In this document: positions 52,107-61,456 of the stretch, piece after piece
Layout: every line of letters begins with the position of its first letter
How positions within the stretch are numbered: position 1 is the stretch's first letter
NCBI GenBank assembly: GCA_008123405.1
Contig: VSSA01000003.1
Coordinates: 248,001-312,000 of the forward strand
Source of the DNA: Nocardioides sp. BGMRC 2183
GTDB lineage: Bacteria > Actinomycetota > Actinomycetes > Propionibacteriales > Nocardioidaceae
Direction of reading: 5' to 3'
DNA length: 64,000 nt
Program-made: the position numbers and the translations under genes
Notes under the pieces: generated by a model
Databases searched by the model: none
What the model saw: only the letters and a program-made list of their open reading frames with translations
Told to the model about the DNA's origin: nothing

Positions 52107-53446
52107 CGGTGCGCCTCCTGGGCACGGCTTGGCCGGTCGGGAATGCGCAGGCGGTCGGGGACGCCGAACGTCTGCACAGCGATCGACTTCTCGATCGGGT
52201 AGACCTCCCGTCCGGTCAGGGCCGCCAGGATCACCGAGTTCCGGTAGGCGCCCATCCCCAGGTCGGGAGCGATCAGTGAGTGGGTGTGCTCCTCGGCGTT
52301 CTGCACGAACACCTCGCAGCGATCGACGTCGACGGCGTAGTTGCCGGCCACGTCGTAGCGCCCGCGGCCGTCGCGGCGGATCCGCTGCTCGACCGGGGCC
52401 AGGAACGACGGCTCGGTGGCGGCGTACCCGGTGGCGAGGACGAGCCCGCCGGTGCGCAGCCCGAAGTCCTCGCCGGTCTCGACGTGGTGCAGGTCCAGGT
52501 CATAGGCCGTGCCGTCCCAGCGGGCGCCGGTGACAGCTGTGTGAGTGAGCAGCGTGGTGCGTGGACCCTCGCCGTTGACCCGCTGCGCATAGTGCAGGTC
52601 GAAGATCGCGTCGATCAGGTCGCCGCTGATCCCCTTGTAGAGGTGACGCTGCTCCCGGCCGAGCCGGTCGCGGGTCTGCTCCGGCAGCCGCCGGTGGTAG
52701 GCGGCGTACTCCGGGGAGGTCATCTCCAGGGTGAGCTTGGTGTACTCCATCGGGAAGAAGCGCGGGCTGCGGGTCAGCCAGGTCAGCTCGTAGCCGTGGT
52801 CGGGCGCCTCGCTGAGTAGGTCGTGGTAGATCTCCGCCGCGCTCTGCCCGCTGCCGACCACGGTGATCGACTCCTGCGCCTGCAGGTCGGCCTTGTGGGC
52901 GAGGTAGTCCGCAGAGTGCACCGCCGGTCCCCCGGCCGCACGCACACAGTCGAGGAGGCGAGGGGAGCTGCCGATCCCGAGCACGATCCGCCGGCTGCGG
53001 AAGGTGGCGCCGGTGGCGCTGCGGACGACGTAGGCGGCGCCGTCGTGCTCGACGGCGGTGACCTGCTCCCCGAACCGGATGCCCTGGATGCGCTCGGCCG
53101 CCCAGCGGCAGTAGTCGTCGTACTCGCGGCGCAGCGGGTAGAAGCTCTCCCGGATGTAGAACGGGTAGAGGTGGCCCGACTCCTTGAGGTAGTTGAGGAA
53201 CGACCAGCGCGAGGTCGGGTCGGCCATGGTGACCAGGTCGGCCAGGAACGGCACCTGGAGGGTGGCGTCGGCGAGCAGCATCCCCGGGTGCCAGTCGAAG
53301 CGGTCGCGCGCCTCCAGGAAGAGCCCGTCCAGCTCGCCGGACTCCCGCAGCGGATCTGCCAGTGCGGCCAGGCCGAGGTTGAACGGGCCGAGGCCGATCG
53401 CCACGAAGTCGTAGACGTGCACGTCCTGGGGGGTAGGCGCGGTCAC
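52103..53446 (-). CDS. desB: Lysine/ornithine/diamine N-hydroxylase (FAD, NADPH)
   Basis: A 447-residue flavin N-monooxygenase that hydroxylates the terminal amine of cadaverine (or lysine) to give the hydroxamate precursor. FAD motif GLGPFNLGLAALADPL is near residue 17, the NADPH motif is VVGSGQSAAEIYHDLL, and the ATGYA motif of N-hydroxylases is VLATGYAATEPSF. DWHPGMLLADATLQVPFLADLVTMADPTSRWSFLNYL is strongly characteristic of DesB/IucD enzymes. GTG 53446 overlaps the decarboxylase stop (GTGA). Confidence 0.94.
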   Translation of the reverse strand: MTAPTPQDVHVYDFVAIGLGPFNLGLAALADPLRESGELDGLFLEARDRFDWHPGMLLADATLQVPFLADLVTMADPTSRWSFLNYLKESGHLYPFYIRESFYPLRREYDDYCRWAAERIQGIRFGEQVTAVEHDGAAYVVRSATGATFRSRRIVLGIGSSPRLLDCVRAAGGPAVHSADYLAHKADLQAQESITVVGSGQSAAEIYHDLLSEAPDHGYELTWLTRSPRFFPMEYTKLTLEMTSPEYAAYHRRLPEQTRDRLGREQRHLYKGISGDLIDAIFDLHYAQRVNGEGPRTTLLTHTAVTGARWDGTAYDLDLHHVETGEDFGLRTGGLVLATGYAATEPSFLAPVEQRIRRDGRGRYDVAGNYAVDVDRCEVFVQNAEEHTHSLIAPDLGMGAYRNSVILAALTGREVYPIEKSIAVQTFGVPDRLRIPDRPSRAQEAHR

Positions 53447-54939
53447 CGGACCACCTCCACCTGCGGCAGGTCGGCGGCGATCCGGGCGCCGTGGTCGCGG
53501 ACCAGGTCGAGCACGCCGAGGATGTCAGCGGCAGTGGCCATCGGGTTGAGCAGGGTGAGCTTGAGGTACTGGCGACCCTCGACCCTGGTGGCGGCGACCA
53601 TCGCGGCACCGGAGGCGTAGAGGGCGCTGCGGATGTCGTTGTTCAGCCGCGCCAGTGTCTGCTCGTCGAGGGTCGCGGCGGGGAGGTACCGGAAGACCAG
53701 CGTGCTCAGCGACGGCGCGGTGACGAACTCCAGGTCGGGCAGGTCGACCGCGCGGACGTGCACCTCGGCGGCGAGCTCGATCACGTTGTCGACGTACTCG
53801 CCGATCAGGTCCGGGCCCATCGTGCGCAGCGTCAGCCAGAGCTTGAGCGCGTCGAAGCGGCGCGTGGTCTGGATCGACTTGTCCACCTGGTTCGGCGTCT
53901 GCGCGTCGCGCGGGTTGAGGTAGTCCGCGTGCCAGGTGACCGGCGCCAACAGCGAGGAGTCCCGCACGATCAGCGCACTGGAGGAGACCGGCTGGAAGAA
54001 GGTCTTGTGGTAGTCGACGGTCACCGAGTCGGCCCGGTCGATGCCGTCCAGCAGGCCGCGCCGGGTGGGCGAGACGAGCAGTCCCCCGCCGTAGGCGGCG
54101 TCCACGTGGAGCCAGGTGTCGTAGGCGCGGGCCAGGTCGGCGATCGCGGGGAGCGGGTCGATGGCGCCGAAGTCGGTCGTGCCCGCCGTGGCCACGATCG
54201 CCATCGGCACCAGGCCGAGCGCGGTGCTCGCGGCGAGCGAGCGCTCCAGCGCGGCCGGGTCCATCCGGTGACCGGCATCGACCGGCACGCTCACCACGGC
54301 GATGTCGCCCAGACCCAGCAGCCGTGCGGCCTTCTGCACCGAGAAGTGGCCGTCGGCGGAGGCGAAGATCCGCAGCCGTTCGGCGGACACCTGCTCCTGC
54401 TCCATCCGGCCGCGGGCGAGCAGCAGCGCCTGGAGGTTGGACTGGGTGCCGCCGGAGGTGAAGATCCCGTCCGGGTGCTCCTCGCCGCTGGCCAGCACGT
54501 CGGCGCTGGCGCCGAAGCCGATCCGCTCCGCGGTCCACTCGATCAGCCGGCGCTCCACGAAGGTGGCGCCGACGCTCTGGTCGAAGGTGTCCAGCGAGCT
54601 GTTCACCGAGGCCACGAAGAGCTCGGCCAACAGCGCCGGTACGACGACGGGGCAGTTCAGGTGCGCGGCGTAGGTCGGCTCGTGGAACCAGACGGCGTCG
54701 TCGAGCCAGAGGTGCGACATCTCCTCCAGCACCTGGTCGAGGTCGCCGAGCGGCCGGTCCAGGTCGACGGCTGCCACGCGGGCCGCGGCCTCATCCGGGC
54801 CGGTGCCACGGACGGGACCGGTGACCCGGCCGAGATGGCCGAGCAGGTGCTGCAGGCCGGCGGTGAGGGTGGCTTCGTAGTGGTCCGCGTTCGCCGGGTG
54901 GAAGACATGCTGCAACGGTGGTCGGTGCGGTCGGGGCAC
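53443..54939 (-). CDS. desA: PLP-dependent lysine decarboxylase (group II, DesA)
   Basis: A 498-residue decarboxylase of the DDC family, which makes cadaverine from lysine for desferrioxamine-type siderophores. The PLP lysine is in VDYHKTFFQPVSSSALIVRD, the cofactor aspartate in HVDAAYGGGLL, and FTSGGTQSNLQALLLAR is the phosphate-binding region. Context (DesB, DesC-D) decides for lysine rather than tyrosine or tryptophan. GTG 54939 is preceded by AGGAG at the right spacing. An IdeR/DtxR-type iron box lies 23 bp upstream. It is the first gene of a five-gene operon in which every junction is a four-base ATGA or GTGA overlap. Confidence 0.93.
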   Translation of the reverse strand: MPRPHRPPLQHVFHPANADHYEATLTAGLQHLLGHLGRVTGPVRGTGPDEAAARVAAVDLDRPLGDLDQVLEEMSHLWLDDAVWFHEPTYAAHLNCPVVVPALLAELFVASVNSSLDTFDQSVGATFVERRLIEWTAERIGFGASADVLASGEEHPDGIFTSGGTQSNLQALLLARGRMEQEQVSAERLRIFASADGHFSVQKAARLLGLGDIAVVSVPVDAGHRMDPAALERSLAASTALGLVPMAIVATAGTTDFGAIDPLPAIADLARAYDTWLHVDAAYGGGLLVSPTRRGLLDGIDRADSVTVDYHKTFFQPVSSSALIVRDSSLLAPVTWHADYLNPRDAQTPNQVDKSIQTTRRFDALKLWLTLRTMGPDLIGEYVDNVIELAAEVHVRAVDLPDLEFVTAPSLSTLVFRYLPAATLDEQTLARLNNDIRSALYASGAAMVAATRVEGRQYLKLTLLNPMATAADILGVLDLVRDHGARIAADLPQVEVVR

Positions 54940-54961
54940 GACAAGCTCCTGAAGGTCCGAG

Positions 54962-54980
54962 ATAGGTAAGCCTCACCTAA
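54962..54980 (-). promoter_or_regulatory. Iron box (IdeR/DmdR-type) in front of the siderophore operon
   Basis: On the minus strand TTAGGTGAGGCTTACCTAT matches the 19-bp actinobacterial iron box TTAGGTTAGGCTAACCTAA at 16 positions. It sits 23 bp before the desA start. Repression by Fe2+-loaded IdeR/DmdR is the expected control. Confidence 0.9.
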
Positions 54981-55004
54981 GCAGGGACCAGGAGCGGTGT
55001 CACC

Positions 55005-55448
55005 TCAGGGGCGCGTGGCGATACTCACAGCGCTGGCACGAAAGAGCCGGATGGCGCAGCCGACCGCGACCACGCCGCCGCCGAAGACCATCACGAGACC
55101 GGGCCCGGGCATCCAGCCACCGAAGCCGACCAACCCGAGGATGTGCACCACCTGCCAGGCCGGCACGAAGAGCGCGACGACGGCCATCAAGCCGGCATGC
55201 ACCGCGCCGACCTTGTGGAAGGGCAGCAGCACTCCGGCGACGCCGAGCATCGAGCCGTAGAAGGTCCACAGCCCCGGGCCGAGCGCGCCCGACTTCGGCA
55301 CGCCGCCCACATAGATCCAGGGGAGGAACGAACCGACCATCACCAGCAGCACCGCAACGATCAGGCGCTTGCGCGCCGGATGCATCGGCTTGCGGGCGCG
55401 GTCGGAGGGGACGAGGGAGATGCGCTGCCCGGGCTGCGTGGTCGCCAT
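55005..55448 (-). CDS. Hypothetical membrane protein with four helices
   Basis: A 147-residue product. After a polar N-terminus there are hydrophobic segments at about 28-47, 60-78, 84-104 and 112-137. No known family is recognised. It lies upstream of the iron box on the same strand as desA, but a 65-bp gap with the iron box separates them, so it is probably not part of the siderophore operon. Confidence 0.6.
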   Translation of the reverse strand: MATTQPGQRISLVPSDRARKPMHPARKRLIVAVLLVMVGSFLPWIYVGGVPKSGALGPGLWTFYGSMLGVAGVLLPFHKVGAVHAGLMAVVALFVPAWQVVHILGLVGFGGWMPGPGLVMVFGGGVVAVGCAIRLFRASAVSIATRP

Positions 55449-55645
55449 GGAGCGACGGTAACTGCCGTGACGCGGGTCACGCAGCCCCCGCGATCCACGT
55501 CAGGCGGCCAACGGGCGTCCCAACGGTCCGCTACCTGCGGCGAGCGGTCGCTCCGGCACGATGAACGGTCGATCCGGGGCGGGTTCGCAGGCCAGATCGG
55601 CCGTTGCGCCCGCTCGGCGCGCAGTTCGGCCCACTCAGCGCAAAG

Positions 55646-55661
55646 TGTGACCGGCGCCACA
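55646..55661. promoter_or_regulatory. CRP/GlxR-type box upstream of the acetate uptake genes
   Basis: TGTGA-CCGGCG-CCACA matches TGTGA-N6-TCACA at 9 of 10 defined positions. A TTGACC (55670-55675) follows eight bases later and could be a -35 element. The box lies 108 bp before the DUF485 start. Control of acetate uptake by a cAMP receptor protein is known in actinobacteria; here it is an inference. The rest of the 320-bp gap (55449-55768) also has a GTGAC-N4-GTCAC dyad at 55467-55480 and no gene. Confidence 0.6.
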
Positions 55662-55768
55662 ATTTTGTCTTGACCGCGCGGATCACGCATTGCTTGCCTC
55701 GTCGGTGGCGGCGGTCGACGACCCGAGACGCCGCGACGCGCGAAACGACCTGACCTGTGGAGGGTGCC

Positions 55769-56053
55769 GTGGATGAGCAAGCGCGCCGGGAGTACTGGCG
55801 CCAGAACGTACGACTGATGAGTGTGCTGCTGGTGATCTGGGCCCTGGTCTCCTTCGGGGCCGGGATCTTCTTCGCCGACGCCCTGAACAACATCGAGATC
55901 GGCGGCTTCCCGCTCGGCTTCTGGTTCGCCAACCAGGGCTCGATCATCACCTTCGTGATCCTGATCGCGGTCTACGTCTGGCGGATGGACAAGCTCGACA
56001 AGAAGTTCGGGATCGACATCGACGACTACGAGGGCGAGGTGCACCACTCGTGA
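55769..56053 (+). CDS. DUF485 family membrane protein (ActP partner)
   Basis: A 94-residue membrane protein with two helices (about 18-38 and 50-72). It begins with a charged segment (DEQARREYWRQNVRLM) and ends in a short acidic tail. The small DUF485 (YjcH-like) proteins are nearly always encoded directly before acetate symporter genes. The GTG at 55769 has GGAGG five bases upstream. Its stop overlaps the actP start by four bases. A regulatory or assembly role for the symporter is suspected in this family. Confidence 0.88.
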   Translation: MDEQARREYWRQNVRLMSVLLVIWALVSFGAGIFFADALNNIEIGGFPLGFWFANQGSIITFVILIAVYVWRMDKLDKKFGIDIDDYEGEVHHS

Positions 56054-57759
56054 GCGAGATCCAAGTCTGGACGCTCATCTTCGTCGTCCTCACCTTCGGC
56101 GTCTACATCTACGTCGCCTACGCCAGCCGGGTCTCCGACACCTCCGGCTTCTACGTCGCCGGTGGCGGCATCCCGGCACCAGCCAACGGCGCGGCCATCG
56201 CCGCGGACTGGATGAGCGCCGCGTCGTTCATCTCGATGGCAGGGCTGATCGCGCTGGCCTACAACGGCTACGGCGGGTCGGCGTACCTGATGGGGTGGAC
56301 CGGCGGCTACGTGCTGCTGGCGCTGCTGCTGGCGCCGTACCTGCGCAAGTTCGGCAAGTACACGATCCCCGACTTCGTCGGCGACCGCTACAACGAGACG
56401 GCCCGACTGATCGCGGTGGTCTGCGCGGTCGTGGTCTCGCTGACCTACGTGGTCGGCCAGATGGCCGGCGTCGGCGTGGTCTTCGGCCGGTTCCTCGAGG
56501 TCTCCACCGAGGTCGGCGTCCTGATCGGCATGGCGATCGTGCTCTTCTACGCCGTGCTCGGCGGCATGAAGGGCATCACCTGGACCCAGGTGTGCCAGTA
56601 CTCGGTGCTGATCGTGGCCTACCTCATCCCCGCGGTGGCGATCTCGGCCAAGATCACCGACTGGCCGCTGCCCCAGATCGGGTTCGGCCAGATCCTGACC
56701 GAGCTCGAGGCGCTCCAGTCCGAGCTCGGCTTCGGCCCCTACACCGAAGCACTGACCGGCTCCGGCCAGTTCAACATGTTCCTGCTGACCGCCACGTTGA
56801 TGTTCGGTACGGCGGGCCTGCCGCACGTGATCGTCCGGTTCTACACCGCCAAGAACGTGCGCGCTGCGCGCTACTCGGCGCTCTGGGCGATCTTCTTCAT
56901 CGCGCTGCTCTACACCACAGCCCCCACCGTGGCAGCGTTCGCGAAGTACAACATCCTCGACGAGTCGCAGGCCGGCACGCTCGCCGACCAGTCGTGGTTC
57001 GACAAGTGGGCCGACGTCGGCCTGATCACCGGTGTGGACGGCGGCGCGGTCGTCGACACCAACGGCAACGGAGCGATCGACTTCGCCGGCAGCGCCGGCA
57101 ACGAGGTGCTGATCAACAACGACATCCTGGTGCTGGCCTCACCGGAGATCGGCGGCCTGCCGGCGCCGATCGTCGGGTTGGTGGCGGCCGGTGGCCTGGC
57201 CGCCGCGCTGTCGACGGCCTCGGGGCTGCTGCTGGTGATCTCCTCCTCGGTGGCCAACGACGTCTACCACAAGCGGATCAACCCGCAGGCCAGCGAACAG
57301 CGACAGCTGACGGTGGCCCGGATCTCGATGGCCGTGGCAGTTCTCGTCGCCGGCTGGCTCGGCATCAACCCGCCCGGATTCGCCGGCCAGGTGGTCGCCT
57401 TGGCCTTCGGATTGGCGGCCGCCAGCTTCTTCCCGATCCTGGTGCTCGGCATCTTCTGGAAGAGGTGCACGGCTGCCGGTGCGGCGGCGGGCATGGCGGT
57501 CGGGCTCGCGATCACCGCGGCGTACTTCGTGTGGACGCTGCCCTCGGAGTCGGCATGGTTCTTCCTGGGCAAGGACCCGATCCTCGACATCGCACCGGTC
57601 GGCTTCGGCTTCATCGGCATGCTGGCGAACTTCGCGGTGACCATCGTGGTCTCGCAGTTCACCACCAAACCGTCGGAGACGATGCAGGAGCTGGTCGAGG
57701 AGATCCGTTACCCCGGCCGCACCGACCTCGTCGCCAAGCACGCCCAGGGCGACGTCTGA
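56050..57759 (+). CDS. actP: Cation/acetate symporter ActP (SSS family)
   Basis: A 569-residue sodium:solute symporter with about thirteen helices, which takes up acetate and similar short monocarboxylates. Signatures: ASRVSDTSGFYVAGGGIPAPANGAAIAADWMSAASFISMAGLI, YVLLALLLAPYLRKFGKYTIPDFVGDRY, and MFGTAGLPHVIVRFYTAKNVRAAR. A 50-residue extracytoplasmic loop (about 300-355) carries a DTNGNGAIDF stretch that resembles a calcium-binding loop. GTG 56050 overlaps the DUF485 stop. A strong hairpin follows and separates it from acs, which encodes the next step. Confidence 0.93.
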   Translation: MSEIQVWTLIFVVLTFGVYIYVAYASRVSDTSGFYVAGGGIPAPANGAAIAADWMSAASFISMAGLIALAYNGYGGSAYLMGWTGGYVLLALLLAPYLRKFGKYTIPDFVGDRYNETARLIAVVCAVVVSLTYVVGQMAGVGVVFGRFLEVSTEVGVLIGMAIVLFYAVLGGMKGITWTQVCQYSVLIVAYLIPAVAISAKITDWPLPQIGFGQILTELEALQSELGFGPYTEALTGSGQFNMFLLTATLMFGTAGLPHVIVRFYTAKNVRAARYSALWAIFFIALLYTTAPTVAAFAKYNILDESQAGTLADQSWFDKWADVGLITGVDGGAVVDTNGNGAIDFAGSAGNEVLINNDILVLASPEIGGLPAPIVGLVAAGGLAAALSTASGLLLVISSSVANDVYHKRINPQASEQRQLTVARISMAVAVLVAGWLGINPPGFAGQVVALAFGLAAASFFPILVLGIFWKRCTAAGAAAGMAVGLAITAAYFVWTLPSESAWFFLGKDPILDIAPVGFGFIGMLANFAVTIVVSQFTTKPSETMQELVEEIRYPGRTDLVAKHAQGDV

Positions 57760-57768
57760 CCCACCCGT

Positions 57769-57806
57769 GAGGAGGGGCGGCGGGCCACGGTCCCCCGCCC
57801 CTCCTT
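57769..57806 (+). terminator. GC-rich hairpin terminator after actP
   Basis: AGGAGGGGCGG(C)GGG, a short loop and CCCCCGCCCCTCCT form a long stem with one bulge, nine bases after the actP stop, with a short TT run. It should end most transcription before acs, which then needs its own promoter. Confidence 0.75.
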
Positions 57807-57879
57807 CCGATTCTGGAGCCACGTCCTACTGTGACCTGTGGCACCGACTTCCCGATCGTCGAGCGAGCAGGAGAGAACC

Positions 57880-59868
<1,989 letters not shown>

Positions 59869-59880
59869 CCCGCGTGGCCG

Positions 59881-60124
59881 GTTGAGTTGGGGTCTTGGGC
59901 CCCTCGAGTTGTGGGTTGGGGCCCCTCGAGCTGTGGGTTGGGGCCCCTCGAGCTGTGGGTTGGGGCCCCTCGAGCTGTGGGTTGGGGCCCCTCGAGCTGT
60001 GGGTTGGGGCCCCTCGAGTTGTGGGTTGGGGCCCCTCGAGTTGTGGGTTGGGGCCGTCAGGCCTCGAACGCCCTCTTCGAGGGGCCCAAGACCCCAACTC
60101 AAGGGGCCCGAAACCCCAAGTCAA
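59881..60124. repeat. 22-bp repeat array C: 8 direct units facing 2 inverted units
   Basis: Between the convergent acs and PEP-mutase-like genes. Eight plus-strand units (59881-60056) start GTTGAG or CTCGAG and end GGGCCC; four of them are identical CTCGAGCTG-type copies. After a 24-bp centre come two units in the opposite orientation (60081-60102, 60103-60124). Unit 1 (59881-59902) and the inverted unit at 60081-60102 are reverse complements over 21 of 22 bases, so the array can fold into a very large hairpin. The TGA stop of the minus-strand gene (60121-60123) lies in the last inverted unit. Confidence 0.92.
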
Positions 60125-60882
60125 CGCCAGGCGGCGACCAGTGCGGCGAGGTCCGTGGTGAGCTCCTGCATCAGCTTGGGCCCGAACGTCACCCGGTGCA
60201 CCCCCAGCGCTCGGAGCTCCTCCAACGTTCCGGCGGCCGACCCGGTGCGCGGGTTGGCGATCACGTTCACCGGCCCGGACAGCCCCTCCACCATCTCCCG
60301 TACGACGCCGGCCGACGGCGCCCCGACCGGATAGACGCACCGGGCGCCGGCCTCCTCACAGGCCCGCAGCCGGGTCAGCGCCTCGGCGACCGGGTCGTCG
60401 ATCTCCGCCGCACGCAGGAAGACGTCGGTCCGCGCATTGACCACCACGTCGACACCTGCCTCGTCGGCCGCCCGGCGCAGAGCGCCGATGTAGTCCGCGT
60501 GCTCCGCGACCGCCCGCATCCGGCCGCCCTCGGAGTGCACGGTGTCCTCGATGTTGAGCCCGACCGCGCCGGCCTCCAGCAGCCGCTCGATGAGCTCGAC
60601 GGGCTCGGTGCCGTAGCCCGACTCCAGGTCGGCAGTGACCGGGATGTCCGGGACGGCAGCGCAGATCCGTCGTACCCCGTCGAGGGCGTCGGCCAGCGTC
60701 ATCTCCTCATGGTCGCCCTGACCGCGGGAGTCGGCGAGCGGATGACTGCCGATGCTGAGCGCGGCGAAACCGGCATCGGCCACGGCGCGGGCGGACCAGG
60801 CGTCCCAGACATTCGGAAGCACCAGGGTGTGGCCGGTGTGGTGCAGATCGAGGAGGGCGCGGGCGCGAGCGGCAATGTCCAT
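60121..60882 (-). CDS. Isocitrate lyase / PEP mutase superfamily enzyme
   Basis: A 253-residue TIM-barrel enzyme. The superfamily motifs are LVLPNVWDAWSARAVADAGFAALSIGS, PVTADLESGYG (metal-binding Asp), VGLNIEDT and DVVVNARTDVFL. The usual active-site loop Lys-Lys-Cys-Gly-His of isocitrate lyase is absent, which puts it in the carboxy-PEP-mutase/oxaloacetate-hydrolase-like subgroup often annotated 'isocitrate lyase/phosphoenolpyruvate mutase family'. It probably cleaves or hydrolyses a C-C bond in a 2-oxo or 2-hydroxy acid; substrate unknown. ATG 60882 is chosen since upstream sequence runs into repeat array D. It is divergent from the PPOX gene. Confidence 0.82.
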   Translation of the reverse strand: MDIAARARALLDLHHTGHTLVLPNVWDAWSARAVADAGFAALSIGSHPLADSRGQGDHEEMTLADALDGVRRICAAVPDIPVTADLESGYGTEPVELIERLLEAGAVGLNIEDTVHSEGGRMRAVAEHADYIGALRRAADEAGVDVVVNARTDVFLRAAEIDDPVAEALTRLRACEEAGARCVYPVGAPSAGVVREMVEGLSGPVNVIANPRTGSAAGTLEELRALGVHRVTFGPKLMQELTTDLAALVAAWR

Positions 60883-60916
60883 GACCCGAGACTCCCACGT
60901 CGCGGCCATCTCATCA

Positions 60917-61004
60917 GGCCCCAAGCCTCACCTCAGAGGGCCCGAAAGCCCAACTCAAGGGGCCCCAAACCCCAACTCAACGGGCCCCAAACCCCAAGTC
61001 AACG
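60917..61004 (-). repeat. 22-bp repeat array D (4 units) in a divergent promoter region
   Basis: Four contiguous units (60917-60938, 60939-60960, 60961-60982, 60983-61004). On the minus strand the two right-hand units begin GTTGA[GC]TTGGGG and end GGGGCC; the two left ones are more diverged. They fill the 163-bp gap between the divergent PEP-mutase-like and PPOX genes, so this array, unlike A-C, is not downstream of a gene. Confidence 0.9.
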
Positions 61005-61045
61005 GGGGACCGGGCATGCTGTCCGGACCGACCCGAGGAGGCACG

Positions 61046-61456
61046 ATGCCCGCGTGGACGCCTGACTGGTCCGCCTTCCCTGCTCCGCTGCTGGACTTCT
61101 GGACCGAGCGTCACCTGTGCAGCCTCTCCACGCTCGACCGGGACGGGGCGCCGCACCTGGTGCCGGTGGGGGCGACGATCGACGTCGAGGAGCAGTGTGC
61201 GTGGATCATCACCAGGCGCGGGTCGCAGAAGGTGGCCAACCTCCGCCGCGACCCGCGCCTGGCGGTGAACCAAGTCGAGGGCGGGCGGTGGTCGACCCTG
61301 GTCGGCACCGGCGAGGTGCGCACCGACGAGGCCTCGGTGGCGCGGGCCTGTGAGCGGTACGGCGCCCGCTACCGCACCCCGCAGCCGAATCCGGAGCGGG
61401 TGGCGGTGCGGATCACGGTGACCGGGATACTCGGGTCAGCCCTGCTGTTCGGCTGA
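61046..61456 (+). CDS. PPOX-class (F420/flavin) pyridoxamine 5'-phosphate oxidase-like protein
   Basis: A 136-residue split-barrel protein of the pyridoxamine-phosphate-oxidase/F420-dependent reductase group. Motifs: HLCSLSTLDRDGAPHLVPVGATIDVEE, ITRRGSQKVANLRRDPRLAVNQVEGGRW and VGTGEVRTDEASVARACERY. Actinobacterial members bind F420, FMN or haem. Start ATG 61046 follows CGAGGAGG at good spacing. Its 3' end overlaps the convergent nhaA gene by 21 bases. Confidence 0.82.
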   Translation: MPAWTPDWSAFPAPLLDFWTERHLCSLSTLDRDGAPHLVPVGATIDVEEQCAWIITRRGSQKVANLRRDPRLAVNQVEGGRWSTLVGTGEVRTDEASVARACERYGARYRTPQPNPERVAVRITVTGILGSALLFG

